A stretch of 64,000 nt of DNA from contig NZ_JAIUDQ010000010.1 of assembly GCF_020164435.1 (NCBI RefSeq), positions 1 to 64,000 of the forward strand, given 5' to 3'. Positions 17,713-26,345 of the stretch are shown here, piece by piece. Each line of letters begins with the position of its first letter. Positions within the stretch are counted from its first letter, which is position 1. The translations under genes were made by a program, and so were the position numbers. The DNA is from Phyllobacterium lublinensis (GTDB lineage: Bacteria; Pseudomonadota; Alphaproteobacteria; Rhizobiales; Rhizobiaceae). The notes under the pieces are model-generated. The model did not search any database. It was not told the DNA's origin and saw only the letters and a program-made list of their open reading frames with translations.

Positions 17713-18695
17713 GATACACATCTGCGGATTCCGGAGCGCCGAGATTAAAGATCGGCTTCGTCCTGGCGAGGTCGTTTACGCTTTCGGCTTTCGCCATGTT
17801 CGTCGACACGCTGCGACTTGCCAGTGATGAGCTCGATCGTTCTGGCCGCGTGCTTGCCGACTGGCAGGTTCTCGGCAGTACCCGGCATCTGATCAGATCG
17901 AGTTGCGGAGTCGAGGTGGCACCGACGTCCGATTTCGTTGACCCCGCTCAGTTCAACTACATTGTCGTCGTCGGAGGTCTCCTCAACGTCGAGCGCCCGG
18001 TCGACTACGATACCATCGCGTTCCTGAAGCGCGCGGACGTACAAAAGGTGCCGTTGATCGGGGTGTGTACCGGGTCATTCATTCTGGCTGAGTTGGGCCT
18101 GATGAAAAACCATGAGACGTGTGTGAGTTGGCTTCACTATGAGGCCTTCAGGGGGCGCTTTCCCAATCTGATCGTACGGTCGGATCGGCTTTATCAGCTC
18201 GACAGAATGCGGGGGTCGTGCGCCGGCGGCAGCAGCGCGGCCGACCTGGCGGCCCTCATTGTGCGCCAGTCGATCAGCAAGGACGCCGAACGCAATGCGC
18301 TTGAGGTGCTGCAGATAGAACGAGCCCGGACTACGCTTGACGTTCAGCCACGCAGACCCCTCGATATCGACTGTAATGACGATCGTCTGAAGTCCATCCT
18401 CATTGCAATGGAGCAGCATGTCGAACACGTCATCAGTCTCCAGCAACTTGCTGACTCCGCTCGCGTCTCGCGCCGCCAGTTGGAGCGCCTGTTCCAGCAG
18501 AAAATAGGAAAGTCGCCCGCCCAGGTCTATATGGAACTGAGAATGCAGCGGGCGCGGGCGTTGCTGTTACAAAGCAAGGCCCCGTTGATCGACATCGCCA
18601 TTGAGGTCGGCTTCGAAAGCGCCGGGCGCTTCGGGAAAGTCTTCAAAAAAACGTACGGCCAAACGCCCCGCCGGATGCGAGAGGCGATGACATGA
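17709..18695 (+). CDS. GlxA-type transcriptional regulator (DJ-1/PfpI domain plus AraC HTH)
   Basis: A 328-residue protein. Residues about 13-190 form a DJ-1/PfpI-like class I glutamine amidotransferase fold (IGVCTGSFILAELGL contains the elbow Cys). Residues about 225-325 carry the AraC double helix-turn-helix (QQLADSARVSRRQLERLFQ and IDIAIEVGFESAGRFGKVF). Regulators of this build (GbdR, ArgR, GlxA type) control betaine, carnitine, choline and arginine catabolism. That agrees with the quaternary-amine transporter upstream. It is the last gene of the operon, coupled to the ProC-like gene by a 4-nt overlap, and is likely the ligand-responsive activator alongside the GntR protein at the front. 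Confidence 0.88.
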   Translation: MRYTSADSGAPRLKIGFVLARSFTLSAFAMFVDTLRLASDELDRSGRVLADWQVLGSTRHLIRSSCGVEVAPTSDFVDPAQFNYIVVVGGLLNVERPVDYDTIAFLKRADVQKVPLIGVCTGSFILAELGLMKNHETCVSWLHYEAFRGRFPNLIVRSDRLYQLDRMRGSCAGGSSAADLAALIVRQSISKDAERNALEVLQIERARTTLDVQPRRPLDIDCNDDRLKSILIAMEQHVEHVISLQQLADSARVSRRQLERLFQQKIGKSPAQVYMELRMQRARALLLQSKAPLIDIAIEVGFESAGRFGKVFKKTYGQTPRRMREAMT

Positions 18696-18850
18696 TTCCG
18701 CCGCCGTACGCACCGGGATCGCCAAATCCCATGTCATCGACGAGAATGATCAGAATGCTGGGCTCGCGCCCCGTTTTTGCCTTGAACTGGCGAAGCTTGT
18801 CCACCGCGGCCTGCTGCTGCGTGGCGGCATCGCGGGTTCCAGATAATCGG
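18696..18850 (-). pseudogene. Sulfatase N-terminal remnant
   Basis: Reading the minus strand gives about 50 residues: LRQFKAKTGREPSILIILV followed by DDMGFGDPGAYGGG. This is the start of the type I sulfatase (arylsulfatase) catalytic domain, with its first metal-binding Asp pair. The frame then runs into the end of the GlxA-type gene, so the rest of the sulfatase is missing. The upstream side ends at a stop after about 11 more codons and has no start codon or ribosome binding site. It is a deletion scar at the end of the operon. Confidence 0.65.
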
Positions 18851-19074
18851 CCGTTCTGACGGTGCGGTCACCAAAAACGACTATTCATAAGAAGTGACGT
18901 CTGAGCTATTTGTGCAGGAAGTCGTCGATTATTGAGACATTTCGGCAACGCTTTAACCAGATTAAGCCTTTAGTAGTAAGAAATTGGAGTAAATTTATAT
19001 CATTCGAGCTAGAATGACTGTTGTCGCTCCATCTGTCGATTTGCATCAACTTCTAACCGAAGGGGACGGTTGGA

Positions 19075-20949
19075 ATGGACCTTCAGCAAAGACTTTGTTC
19101 TAAAAGCATCATATTTCTCGCCGCACTTTTCCCGATCGCCGGAAGCCCAGCACTTGCCGCCAATTGCAAATCAAGTGGTGGTTTGGTCTATCTGGGCAAT
19201 ACGTCCGACGGGACCAAGTCGGTTTGGCTTTCGGGCACCGCGCCCGGATCGTTTAGCCTCGAGGCCGCCCAGGGCAATACAACAGTTGACACCTGGGATC
19301 GCTCGAAGCGCGGATTACACGTCTCGGCTTCACCGTTTGTATCGAGTGGCAATGGCGGAACTCATAAGCTCTACGACGTCGGCGACAGCAAGCCCTGCCT
19401 CATCGACACGCAAAATCAAAAAGGTGGATTTACGATACCGCCAAACATCACGCTGCCCATGGTGACGTTACCCGGCCGCGTCTTGCCTCCTATCGGCACA
19501 TTCTTTCCGGATTTCAAGCCGCCGACACCGCCGAGCGGCGTCACACCTGGCCGGCCGTCGATGCCCAACTTGCCTCAGGGTGTTCGGCCTCCCATCGCCA
19601 CACTACCGCCGAGCGGCCTGACGCCGGGCGTTTCAGGCGGGGTCAGGCCTCCAGTGGGCAGGGTTCCGGCTCCGGGAGGGATAACTCCTGGTCGACCAAC
19701 CATGCCAAATTTACCTCAGGGTGCCAGGCCGCCAGTGGCCGCACTTCCTCCAAGTGGACTGACGCCGAGGGTCCCCGGAGCGGTACGCCCTCCTGTCGGC
19801 ACCCTGCCGCCCGGCGGCGTAACGCCCGGAGTTCCTGGAACGGGCGGAAGCGCGACATTGACGCCCGGCCGTCCGACCATGCCGAATGCGCCGCAGGGTG
19901 TCGTCAACCCTCCCGCCGGTACCTTGCCGCCAGACAGCACGCTCCCAAGCAATCCTGGTGGTGTTCAGACACAAGGACAAAAAGGTGGGAGGGTGGTCGC
20001 GTCCCCACCGCAAAAATGCATTGATCCGCGCAGCGCGACACCAGCTCAAGCGCAGAATTTGCCGATTTGCCCACAAGAAACACTTGCGGCGATTGCCGCC
20101 CGCTATGGAACGGTGCCACTGACCGAGGGGCGTGACCTTGTTCAATCCACATTGTGGAACGCCTGGGCCGAGGGCAGCCTCATCGGGACTTCCGACGGCC
20201 GTTATGGCCTCGATGTGGATACACGCTACGGAAGCGTGACGTTCGGGCTGGACCGTCGGTTGACCGACGATGTCGTTGCCGGGTTGTCTTTTGCCATCGA
20301 GGACAGCCGTACCACCGGCTATGGCGATCTGCTCAAAGCAGACACCAATGGTATCAGCGTCGGCCCATACGTGGCGGTGCGTCTTTCACCGCACTGGGCA
20401 GTGGATGCATCGCTGACCTATGGTCAATATGACAATCAGATTGAACTTAGTATCCTGGATGGAAGCTACGATTCACAGCGCTACTCGGGCTCAGTCACGT
20501 TCCACGGACAATATACCATGGGCGAATACTTTGTTCGTCCGAAAGCGTCCGTTTCTTATGCGCATATCGCCAGCGATCAATACAAGATGAGCGGCGACAT
20601 CTTTGGACTTCCCATTAACGTCCGGTTTCCCGAAGACGATTTCAATTATGGGGTACTGGAAGCATCCACGGAATTCAGCCGCATATTTAACCTTGATAAC
20701 GGAAAATACGTCATGCCGTTCGCCGAAATCGGCGCAAATTACGAATTCGAACGGCCCAACGGCGGCCAGATTCTGACAGGGGACTTGAAAGAGGCTACCC
20801 CGTCTCCCTGGAGCTTTTTGCTCAGAGCGGGTGCGAGGATGTTACTGACTGATTCCTTTCAGCTGGAGGCCAGCGCCGGATATCTGAGTTTCGGGCAAGG
20901 TGGACTGGATGTTTGGGAGGGTAAGCTGCATTTGTCGTATGCTTTCTAA
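19075..20949 (+). CDS. Autotransporter-beta-domain outer membrane protein with proline-rich repeat stalk
   Basis: A 624-residue exported protein. A signal peptide ends near residue 29 (SPALAAN). A short N-terminal domain (about 30-135) has two Cys. Residues about 150-290 form a low-complexity stalk of imperfect units such as LTPGRPTMPNLPQG and RPPVGTLPPGG. Two further Cys flank a linker (about 320-345), and the last 270 residues form a beta-barrel of autotransporter type, ending in the outer-membrane-protein signature SYAF with terminal Phe. It is probably a surface-anchored protein whose Pro-rich stalk spans the periplasm or projects outwards. A cognate passenger function is not recognisable. 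The gene stands alone with an AAGGGG-type ribosome binding site. Confidence 0.8.
   Translation: MDLQQRLCSKSIIFLAALFPIAGSPALAANCKSSGGLVYLGNTSDGTKSVWLSGTAPGSFSLEAAQGNTTVDTWDRSKRGLHVSASPFVSSGNGGTHKLYDVGDSKPCLIDTQNQKGGFTIPPNITLPMVTLPGRVLPPIGTFFPDFKPPTPPSGVTPGRPSMPNLPQGVRPPIATLPPSGLTPGVSGGVRPPVGRVPAPGGITPGRPTMPNLPQGARPPVAALPPSGLTPRVPGAVRPPVGTLPPGGVTPGVPGTGGSATLTPGRPTMPNAPQGVVNPPAGTLPPDSTLPSNPGGVQTQGQKGGRVVASPPQKCIDPRSATPAQAQNLPICPQETLAAIAARYGTVPLTEGRDLVQSTLWNAWAEGSLIGTSDGRYGLDVDTRYGSVTFGLDRRLTDDVVAGLSFAIEDSRTTGYGDLLKADTNGISVGPYVAVRLSPHWAVDASLTYGQYDNQIELSILDGSYDSQRYSGSVTFHGQYTMGEYFVRPKASVSYAHIASDQYKMSGDIFGLPINVRFPEDDFNYGVLEASTEFSRIFNLDNGKYVMPFAEIGANYEFERPNGGQILTGDLKEATPSPWSFLLRAGARMLLTDSFQLEASAGYLSFGQGGLDVWEGKLHLSYAF
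19530..19930 (+). repeat. Imperfect in-frame repeats in the proline-rich stalk
   Basis: The coding sequence repeats TPGRP-x-MPN-x-PQG-x-RPP and LPPSGLTPG-type blocks about three times, in units near 50 residues subdivided into about 25. Third codon positions differ between copies, so the expansion is not very recent or has been diversified. Confidence 0.65.
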
Positions 20950-21417
20950 ACGACACTGCCACCGACTCGGACGTCTGTCTCTTGCCCACATTCACTCATG
21001 TCCGCTTGGGGCCAATCGCAGACCTTGGGGCCACGAACTCTGATGTCCGCTTCTCGTGTTGGGTGTCCTGGCAGCGGACAGTCGGTCATCCGCGCTGTTC
21101 TCGTGAGTTCTTCTCGGGGCCAATGTCAAAGGAGAACGAAATGGGTGCAGCACAGTGTGATCCTAACGCAAGGGATGACCGGCTCGGAACGCCGGTCGAA
21201 AGGTCAACGTCAAGGAGCCGGTGATCGCGATGGCGAATAATTCAGCTAAACGGTGAATTAAGCGGCAGACTTGCTAAGCACAATGATGTATTTCGTTAGG
21301 TATTGCGAAGAATCATCTTATCTGTGATCGTTTAGGCAATAGAGGGGGAAATAAAAAGGATGTAAGGGGGAGAGGGCAGGAAACATAGTTGAAGCATCTC
21401 TGTTGCGGAGCGAAACT
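20950..21417. other. Intergenic region upstream of the glucan-synthesis operon
   Basis: No gene is recognised. The left part (about 20998-21036) contains tccgcttggggccaatcgca, close to a sequence at 40168-40202, and further related blocks around tgatgtccgcttctcg. Such sequences recur between genes in rhizobia. The right part is AT-richer and should hold the promoter of the operon at 21418. No clear terminator for the outer-membrane-protein gene was seen. Confidence 0.5.
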
Positions 21418-22959
21418 ATGATTTCACAAGACCAAAAAATACCGCTAGCGGGGCGACCAAGCTCCGTTCGAATTGCCTCCTACAGTGTGCTTGGCATCTT
21501 GGCGACCGTATTCACGTCGTCAGTCATGCCGCCGGTATTCACCTCCACGTCGGTAAGAGCCGTTGTCAACGCTCCCATAAAATCCATAACATCGCCAATC
21601 AGTGGCATCGTCACAGATGTGCAGGCGATGCGGGATCAGTTTCCGGAAGGTCCAGTTGCGGTCGTCGAGAATGAGCGCATCGATCGCTCTACTTTCATCG
21701 GCCTTCAGGTGGAATCAACTTCGCTGCGCAACGAGTTGACGCTGAAGCGGGGCAACCTCGAGGATTACCGCAGACGCATCAAGGATCTTGAAACGGAACT
21801 GGCAATTCAGCGATTGGCCTTGATTGCCCGCACCAGTAACGCCCTCCGCGATGCAGAAGTGGCGCTCAACCTCGCTACATACTCTGCCGAGAATGAAAAA
21901 CTCGATTCGAGGCGCAAGCTCCTGCTGGTCTCCAAAGGCGTGTTTCCAGGAACCAAGGATGAACTGGTCAACAAGATCAAATGGGAAGATTCCAAAATTG
22001 AGGCGGCCAGGATCAAAGTAGCGATGTCAGCCGACGATCTCGACTTCGCGCAGCGAGGCATCTATGTGGGCGACAACAACCAGTATCTGCAAAATCTTCA
22101 AAACGAGATACGTGCGCGAACAGCCGACGTTTCGCAAATCGACATGCAGATCGCGTCGATAGGTACGCGCCTTGCCGAACTGCAAAATCTTACCGATTCC
22201 GAAAACAGGCGCATCGGCAAATTGGCTAATGCGGAAATCGGTGTTGCCCCGTCCGAGAAAATCTACAAGGCGGTCGCGCAAGCCGGAAAGCAGGTGAATG
22301 CGGGCGATACGCTGGTGCAAACCGTTGATTGCAAGGAAGCCTTCGTCGTAGCCATCTTTTCGGAACGTCAAGCGCAGGCGCTATCGATCGGCTCGAAGGT
22401 TCTCGTTGAATCGGATGCCTGGGCCCAGCCAGTCCACGGAATGGTCACCCGACTGCTACCGCGCACCACGGACCGCGTGGATCTCGATTACGCGGTGCCA
22501 TTTCCGCCGACAGAGCGACGCGAACTTTATGCATTCGTCGTGCCGGAAAATGCAGATGCGGACACCGCGAAGAGCTTTTGCTCCGTCGGCACATGGGTAG
22601 AGGTGGAACGACCCTGGGATTGGCCGCGGAAGGCCGGCAGCTATCTCGTCACAGCAACTGCGTCGTTTAAGAAGGGCTACATTGATTTCGAGACAGTACT
22701 GGCTGGGAGCGTTTCCTGGCTGGCCTCGACCGTGCCATCGTTCTCAAATCGGGCCGATGCCGCCGAGGCAAACGTACCTGAAACAAGGGCGGCAAAGACG
22801 GCGCCGCGCGATCCAGTGGTGTCAGCGCGGTGCCCGGGGATTGATTGCCGGGCTGATGGCCATCTCTTGAAGGCCCAGTTGGAAATACCCACGGCTACGT
22901 TCACGCGCCAGCGTACCGTCGCGGATACCCAGAAGATATTCCAGACACGATGGAATTGA
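21418..22959 (+). CDS. Membrane-fusion (HlyD-like) protein of a polysaccharide synthase, BgsB-like
   Basis: A 513-residue protein starting at the ATG 7 nt after GGAG; a TTG five codons earlier is less likely. One transmembrane helix lies near residues 25-45 and is followed by a biotinyl-lipoyl-like segment (IKSITSPISGIVTDV). A long alpha-helical hairpin (about 90-260, EAALxL-type heptads) follows, then a second lipoyl half (VAQAGKQVNAGDTLVQTVD). The layout is that of membrane-fusion subunits of exopolysaccharide synthases. Position upstream of a BgsA-like synthase parallels bgsBA of Sinorhizobium meliloti, whose product is a mixed-linkage beta-glucan. It starts the three-gene operon; the next gene begins 1 nt after its stop. 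Confidence 0.7.
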   Translation: MISQDQKIPLAGRPSSVRIASYSVLGILATVFTSSVMPPVFTSTSVRAVVNAPIKSITSPISGIVTDVQAMRDQFPEGPVAVVENERIDRSTFIGLQVESTSLRNELTLKRGNLEDYRRRIKDLETELAIQRLALIARTSNALRDAEVALNLATYSAENEKLDSRRKLLLVSKGVFPGTKDELVNKIKWEDSKIEAARIKVAMSADDLDFAQRGIYVGDNNQYLQNLQNEIRARTADVSQIDMQIASIGTRLAELQNLTDSENRRIGKLANAEIGVAPSEKIYKAVAQAGKQVNAGDTLVQTVDCKEAFVVAIFSERQAQALSIGSKVLVESDAWAQPVHGMVTRLLPRTTDRVDLDYAVPFPPTERRELYAFVVPENADADTAKSFCSVGTWVEVERPWDWPRKAGSYLVTATASFKKGYIDFETVLAGSVSWLASTVPSFSNRADAAEANVPETRAAKTAPRDPVVSARCPGIDCRADGHLLKAQLEIPTATFTRQRTVADTQKIFQTRWN

Positions 22960-22960
22960 G

Positions 22961-24184
22961 ATGCGTTGGCAAAAGATCGCCGGCGCGCTGATCGCTGGTG
23001 CCCTGACAACATCAGCGCACGCATCGGACCGTGATTTGGGGCTGGCTCTTTGTGCTTCGATGGCAAAACAGATGGCGCCCCACCACGACGAACATGGTGT
23101 GTTCCTGCCGAGCTACCTTGCTTCGGAAAGCGGCGGCGAACTGCCGCGGCCCATGCAGGATACGGCTTTCGTCTACGACAATGCCCTGGCCCTGATGGCT
23201 TTTGTTGCCTGCGGGCAGGTGGACGATGCACGCGCAATTGGCGATGCGTTCCTTGCCGTTGGCTCGAACGATCGCTTCTATAAGGATGGGCGCGTTCGGA
23301 ACGCCTATCATTCGGGTCCGGTCGCAAAAAAAATTGCATTGCCTGGTTGGTGGGATGACGCTGCCGGCCGGTGGGTCGAAGATGAGTACCAGATCAGCAC
23401 CGCTTCAGGGAATGTCGCCTGGGCCGCGTTGGCGCTCCTCCAACTGCACGAAAAGACATCCGATACCAAATATAAGGCGGGCGCGGAACGCCTCGCAAGC
23501 TGGCTCGCGGATTTGAACCGCGAAGATGGAAAGCTGGGAATCGCCGGCGGTTATTATGGTTTCGAACCAGAACCTGTCCGGATCCAATGGATGTCTACGG
23601 AGCACAACATTGACACGTTTGCGGCAGCCCATTGGCTTTGGTCAAAAACCGGCGAAACACAATGGCAGCAACTGGCCGAGAAAAGCCAGCGTTTCGTCAC
23701 CGCCATGTATCGCGAGGACCGCCATTTTCTGATTGGGACAGACAATTCCGGCAAGCCAGTCGACGGGATCGATGCCTGGCTCGATGTACAGGTCTGGCCG
23801 GTATTGGCAGGATGCTCACTCGGTCTTGTTGGATCGGAAGCGATTATGCGTCTAATCGACGAACGCTTCGCAGTTCCGGCGGGATACGACTTCAACAGTG
23901 ACCGCGACGGGCTATGGGTCGAGGGAACGGCGCAGGTCGCCCTCATGCTCAACCTCGCCGGCGAGCACGCGCGGGCATCGAGCCTCATTGATGGCCTCGT
24001 TCAGTACGCCGATCCCGGCAGCGGCTGGCTTTTTGCCACCCCGGTGTCGGAGCTTTCCACGGGCCTCACAATTGATGCGATGGGGCAGGGAAGTGCCTTT
24101 ACCTATCACCATTGGCCACATCTTGGGGCTACCGCATGGACGATTCTTGCGGCGACACAGTTCAACCCATTCAAGCCCAACTGA
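22961..24184 (+). CDS. Periplasmic (alpha/alpha)6-barrel glycosidase-like protein
   Basis: A 407-residue protein with a signal peptide (residues about 1-21, cleaved after AHA). The rest is a string of paired helices with repeated aromatic and acidic loops (AFVYDNALALMAF, YQISTASGNVAWAAL, WMSTEHNIDTFAAA, LWVEGTAQVAL). These resemble six-hairpin glycosidases and related carbohydrate-binding toroids. It sits 1 nt after the membrane-fusion gene and 6 nt before the synthase gene, so all three are co-translated. It probably trims, binds or guides the nascent glucan in the periplasm, as BcsZ does for cellulose. The family could not be named with certainty. Confidence 0.6.
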   Translation: MRWQKIAGALIAGALTTSAHASDRDLGLALCASMAKQMAPHHDEHGVFLPSYLASESGGELPRPMQDTAFVYDNALALMAFVACGQVDDARAIGDAFLAVGSNDRFYKDGRVRNAYHSGPVAKKIALPGWWDDAAGRWVEDEYQISTASGNVAWAALALLQLHEKTSDTKYKAGAERLASWLADLNREDGKLGIAGGYYGFEPEPVRIQWMSTEHNIDTFAAAHWLWSKTGETQWQQLAEKSQRFVTAMYREDRHFLIGTDNSGKPVDGIDAWLDVQVWPVLAGCSLGLVGSEAIMRLIDERFAVPAGYDFNSDRDGLWVEGTAQVALMLNLAGEHARASSLIDGLVQYADPGSGWLFATPVSELSTGLTIDAMGQGSAFTYHHWPHLGATAWTILAATQFNPFKPN

Positions 24185-24190
24185 GGCAAC

Positions 24191-26158
24191 ATGTTTTTCA
24201 ATGTGGATAGTGATGTTGCCGGTGTCCTGCTTTTCGATCTTGGCATTGCATTGATGTTCATTGCCTTCGCGAAGCTTGCCGATCGCGATCGTCTTGCGGA
24301 TCGGATACTCTTCGGCGGCATCACCATGCTCTCGCTCGTACTCTACCTTTCCTGGCGGTGGCTCGATACGTTGCCGGATCTGGAACTGACGGGAGCCAGC
24401 CTGTGGCAGCATGTTTATTTCGCATTTGAGGCGATCTCGATCATTTACGCTCTAGGTTCAATCGTCATCCTCCTTCACAGTTCCGACTGGACGAAGGAGG
24501 CTGATCGGCGGCAAGAGGAAATGGAAAAGACGGGGAATTATCCGTCCGTCGATGTGTTCATCTGTACCTATAATGAGCCGATCAATATTCTCGAAAAATC
24601 GGTGATCTGTGCCAGCGCAATGGATTATCCGAGGCTGCGCATATTCGTGTGCGACGACACCCGGCGCCCCGAGATAAGAGAATATTGTGCGCGGGTCGGC
24701 CTAAACTATTTGACCCGTCCCGACAATCACCATGCCAAGGCGGGTAATCTCGACAACGCCTTGCAAACCACGAACCTTTCCGATGATCGTTCAGACCTGA
24801 TCATGGTTCTGGATGCGGACTTTGCCCCGCAGCGGAACTTTCTCAAACGTGTGGTCGGTCTCTTTGAAGTTCAAAATGTCGGGCTCGTCCAAACACCCCA
24901 GTTTTATTTCAACTCGGACCCGATCCAGCACAATCTTGGCATTCGTTCGTCCTTCGTCGATGATCAGCGGGTGTTCTTCGATACATTTCAACCGGCGAAG
25001 GACGCAGTAGGCTGTGCCTTTTGCGTCGGAACCAGTTTCGTTGTTCGACGGTCTGCACTCAATGAAATGGGAGGATTTCCCCATGAGGCGCTTTCGGAAG
25101 ACATGCTGCTCAGCTACCGCCTGATGGAGCGAGGTTACGTCACGCGGTGGCTGAATGAGAAACTGAGCGTCGGACTTTCCGCCGAGGGTATTCCCGAATA
25201 CATTACGCAGCGGACGCGCTGGTGTTTGGGTACGATCCAGATCGGACTTCTCAAAGATGGGCCGCTGGGGTATGGCCGCTTCACGCTGACGCAGCGTTTG
25301 CATTATGTGCACGGTCTGCTTTGCTGGCTGTCGAAACCGTTTATTCTCTGCATGCTATTCGCCCCATCGGTCTATTGGCTGTTCGACGTCACGGCGATTC
25401 AGGCAGATGAGATCGTGTTCATGAAATACGGGATTTCGGCGCTGCTGGTCTTTTGGAGCTACTCATCATGGATTTCGGCGGGGCGAACACTGCCGCTTTT
25501 CACTGAAGTTACGCACGCTATCACGGCGCTGCCGATCACAATCGCGCTCTGCCAGGCCGTTCGCAAGCCTTTCGGGCGCCCGTTCAAGGTGACTGAGAAA
25601 GGCGGCGACCGATCAACAGTCCGGATACATGCCCCTACAGCAACCTTCTTTGCCTTCGCTACCTTGTTGTCGGCGACTTCAGTTGCCGCCACGGTATTTA
25701 TCTGGAGTTCACCAACCGAATTCTCGCAGCGCGATTGCCTTAACCTCGTGTGGTCTGGGTTCTCAATGCTGATTTCCTTTATCAGCCTTCTGGTATGCAT
25801 AGAGCTCCCCCGGTTCGGACAAGAAGAATTGATCAAGATGAGGATCCCAGCCACATTGCAGGCCGGTAACGCTAAGCACCAGGTGACAATCGAGGCCATG
25901 TCGACGCAGCACGTGGTTATTAACAATCTGGAGGCAAACGATTGGGGAGAAGGGACACTTAAATTTGGTCACGTTGGCTGGATAAAAATTGATCTGAGCG
26001 GCGGAAACCTCAGTCACTGCTTCAGAATCTCGCCCGGTTTCGAGCAGCACAACGAGATCCTTCGCATGCTCTTTCGCCAGCCGCCCGACAATGTGGCAAG
26101 AACGGGGACGCTCGGCAAATCCATGGTTACTCTCTGCAGACGCGCATTTGTTGGCTAA
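24191..26158 (+). CDS. Processive GT2 beta-glucan synthase, BgsA/BcsA-like
   Basis: A 655-residue inner-membrane glycosyltransferase. Two or three N-terminal membrane helices precede the GT-A domain (about residues 115-360). All cellulose-synthase catalytic motifs are visible: VDVFICTYNEP, VCDDTRRPE, VLDADFAP (DxD), LSEDMLLSYR (the TED position) and QRTRWCLG (QxxRW). Further membrane helices follow, then a C-terminal cytoplasmic part of about 110 residues with no recognisable PilZ RxxxR signature. The Sinorhizobium BgsA C-terminus likewise binds c-di-GMP without a PilZ motif. The product is inferred to be a beta-glucan, possibly mixed-linkage. Confidence 0.8.
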   Translation: MFFNVDSDVAGVLLFDLGIALMFIAFAKLADRDRLADRILFGGITMLSLVLYLSWRWLDTLPDLELTGASLWQHVYFAFEAISIIYALGSIVILLHSSDWTKEADRRQEEMEKTGNYPSVDVFICTYNEPINILEKSVICASAMDYPRLRIFVCDDTRRPEIREYCARVGLNYLTRPDNHHAKAGNLDNALQTTNLSDDRSDLIMVLDADFAPQRNFLKRVVGLFEVQNVGLVQTPQFYFNSDPIQHNLGIRSSFVDDQRVFFDTFQPAKDAVGCAFCVGTSFVVRRSALNEMGGFPHEALSEDMLLSYRLMERGYVTRWLNEKLSVGLSAEGIPEYITQRTRWCLGTIQIGLLKDGPLGYGRFTLTQRLHYVHGLLCWLSKPFILCMLFAPSVYWLFDVTAIQADEIVFMKYGISALLVFWSYSSWISAGRTLPLFTEVTHAITALPITIALCQAVRKPFGRPFKVTEKGGDRSTVRIHAPTATFFAFATLLSATSVAATVFIWSSPTEFSQRDCLNLVWSGFSMLISFISLLVCIELPRFGQEELIKMRIPATLQAGNAKHQVTIEAMSTQHVVINNLEANDWGEGTLKFGHVGWIKIDLSGGNLSHCFRISPGFEQHNEILRMLFRQPPDNVARTGTLGKSMVTLCRRAFVG

Positions 26159-26345
26159 TCGGACCGCCTTACACTGGTCCACGCAAACCGATGAGTTTTG
26201 GCTGCGCCGCTTACGCAATATTGTAAGTGAGACTTTCCGTGCTTTGAAATTCGCACTCAGCATGCTGAAGAGACGACTGGACCAAAAAGCGTACCTATCA
26301 GAACACTAGTCCTGTCCAGGCTCGGTGCGGATAGGATGAGCATTC

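Noticed and set aside
16039-17721. 560-codon open frame on the minus strand
   Set aside because: It lies entirely antisense to the racemase-like and ProC-like genes, has an unbalanced His/Arg-rich composition, and no domain or ribosome binding site.
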